From assembly GCA_038205115.1 (NCBI GenBank), contig JBBRCE010000001.1, positions 186,001-250,000 on the forward strand: DNA of 64,000 nt, read 5' to 3'. Made by a program: the position numbers and the translations under genes. Below the pieces are notes generated by a model. It ran no database searches. It was not told the DNA's origin and worked only from the letters and a program-made list of their open reading frames with translations. Each line of letters starts with the position of its first letter. Positions within the stretch are counted from its first letter, which is position 1. Positions 62,936 through 64,000 of this stretch are shown piece after piece. This stretch comes from JBBRCE01 sp038205115. GTDB lineage: Bacteria; Planctomycetota; Planctomycetia; Pirellulales; JBBRCE01.

Positions 62936-63607
62936 CTACTTCTTCTCCGCCTCAGCTTCCGGACGGTCCGGACGCTGGCTTGCCTTGGCTTTTTCCTTCA
63001 CCAAGTCCAGCGCGGCGCGTGTGAACAGCACCTTGCGGGGCGTGAGCAACGACAACGCGTTTAAGTCCGCAACCGGCGATACCGAAACCTTATGGATGTT
63101 TCGCGCACTCTTGTAAACATTCACATCGTGCGTGGCCGTGGTGACCAGCAAGCTGCCTTCGTGCAGCGACAGCGCCTTGATGATGGCAGCCATCTCTTTG
63201 GTCTTGGGCGCCGAGAAATTCAAATCATCAATGATCGCAATCTGATTATCTTGAATCTTGGACGCGAGCGCCATGCGTGTAGCCAACTGCACGGCCTTGC
63301 GCGGCAAACGAAACTTCCAATCGCGCGGCGTCTTGTGAAAAATATGACCGCCGCCACGACGAATACCGCTGCGGCGAGAACCGGCGCGGGCATTGCCCGT
63401 ACCCTTTTGGCGATACATTTTCTTGGTCGAACCAGCCACCATGCCGCGGCTCTTACTGGCCGCCGTGCCTTGGCGAAGGTTCGATTGATACATCACCACA
63501 ACATCGTGCAACAACTGCTTATTGATCTTGGGCGCGATAAGCGCCGGATCGATTTCGTAGCTGCCGACCGACTTGCCGGTGCGATCAAAAATAGTCAAAC
63601 TTGCCAT
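62936..63607 (-). CDS. rplD: 50S ribosomal protein L4
   Basis: A 223-residue L4. MASLTIFDRTGKSVGSYEID starts the protein at ATG 63607. Then NLRQGTAASKSRGMVAGSTK and MYRQKGTGNARAGSRRSGIR, the tunnel-lining loop, followed by GGGHIFHKTPRDW. A charged tail rich in Glu/Ala ends it. Located between rplC and rplW. Confidence 0.97.
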   Translation of the reverse strand: MASLTIFDRTGKSVGSYEIDPALIAPKINKQLLHDVVVMYQSNLRQGTAASKSRGMVAGSTKKMYRQKGTGNARAGSRRSGIRRGGGHIFHKTPRDWKFRLPRKAVQLATRMALASKIQDNQIAIIDDLNFSAPKTKEMAAIIKALSLHEGSLLVTTATHDVNVYKSARNIHKVSVSPVADLNALSLLTPRKVLFTRAALDLVKEKAKASQRPDRPEAEAEKK

Positions 63608-63701
63608 CTTAATTACGCTTATTTCAATTCTGAGAACTTGCAATCCGCGACGCTGATTCGAATCGCGGCCAACTTCACCGCAACACCCAAACTGCAGCCG
63701 A

Positions 63702-64000
63702 CTACTTCTTTTTCTTCTTGCTCTTGATCTGCTTGGTCGGATCAACGATCGGGCGGAACTTGTTGGTCGGTCGAATGATTACGCTACCGCCAATCGGACC
63801 CGGCACTGCACCGCGAACCAGCAATAGATTGTTTTCCGAATCAACACGCACGACGGTCAAATTCCGCATCGTACTGCGCTCGTTGCCGTAGCGACCGGCC
63901 ATCTTCTTGCCTTTGAAGACGCGTGCCGGGAATGTGTTCATACCGGTCGAACCGCCGTGACGGTGGACCTTCTTAACGCCGTGCGTGGCTCGCTGACCGC
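63702..64000 (-). CDS. rplC: 50S ribosomal protein L3, C-terminal part (cut by window edge)
   Basis: The last 98 or so residues of L3: THGVKKVHRHGGSTGMN, then FPARVFKGKKMAGRYGNERS, VVRVDSENNLLLVRGAVPGP and a Lys-rich tail. The frame is open to the window end, so the true start lies outside. It heads the visible part of the ribosomal cluster. Confidence 0.95.
   Translation of the reverse strand, partial: GQRATHGVKKVHRHGGSTGMNTFPARVFKGKKMAGRYGNERSTMRNLTVVRVDSENNLLLVRGAVPGPIGGSVIIRPTNKFRPIVDPTKQIKSKKKKK

Noticed and set aside
1..64000. CRISPR arrays, rRNA genes, prophage or integrative element
   Set aside because: No regularly spaced repeats, no rRNA-like sequence and no integrase or phage structural gene was found; the single tRNA shows no attachment-site duplication.

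Overview
The window looks like a chromosomal segment of a planctomycete, possibly Pirellulales-like. This is inferred from protein style and gene content: a moderately high G+C content, a Tat-targeted NIPSNAP protein, FG-GAP proteins, a ribosomal cluster lacking rpmD, and several small proteins that I associate with that phylum. No 16S rRNA is present, so the taxonomy is inference.

Left end (1-5.6 kb, minus strand): an efflux operon reading marR-like regulator, HlyD/MacA adaptor, MacB ABC permease, then the start of an RND permease cut by the window edge. Next (5.7-9.2 kb, minus) is a type IIG restriction-modification gene. It is split by a 100-bp element with 23-bp perfect terminal inverted repeats and a 3-bp TAA target duplication; removing the element plus one duplication restores one frame of about 1,127 codons. 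A 1.3-kb gene-free stretch with dispersed repeats follows.

10.4-22.3 kb is mixed housekeeping: a ComEA-like protein, queF, tRNA-Val(GAC), ispF, cysS, ruvC, a Tyr/Ser-rich secreted protein, and a tightly overlapping glycosyltransferase / PNPOx-like / FG-GAP trio. The 3' end of cysS is partly duplicated beyond a small downstream gene.

22.8-42 kb is the most distinctive block, a trehalose and envelope-stress island. It holds treZ, a glycogen-debranching enzyme, treY, a treS-maltokinase fusion and a second treZ. Between them lie small membrane proteins (two DUF1328, DUF3309, DUF883-like, YgaP/DUF2892-like) and a secreted protein. An NtrC-type sigma-54 activator and a zinc metallopeptidase follow. 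Several intergenic regions carry good -24/-12 (sigma-54) matches, best at 35372 and 40809 and near-perfect at 27413, 38362 and 38879. I propose that the activator at 39163 controls this local stress regulon.

42-51 kb: a receiver-domain protein, a thioredoxin-like protein, a NIPSNAP protein, an IGHMBP2/Upf1-like helicase, a flavin amine oxidase, a membrane protein with an overlapping winged-helix regulator, and a B12-type radical SAM protein. 51-64 kb (minus): the S10/spc ribosomal cluster from rplC (cut by the window edge) through rplO, then secY, adk and map. rpsC and rplP overlap by about 62 nt, and rpmD is absent between rpsE and rplO.
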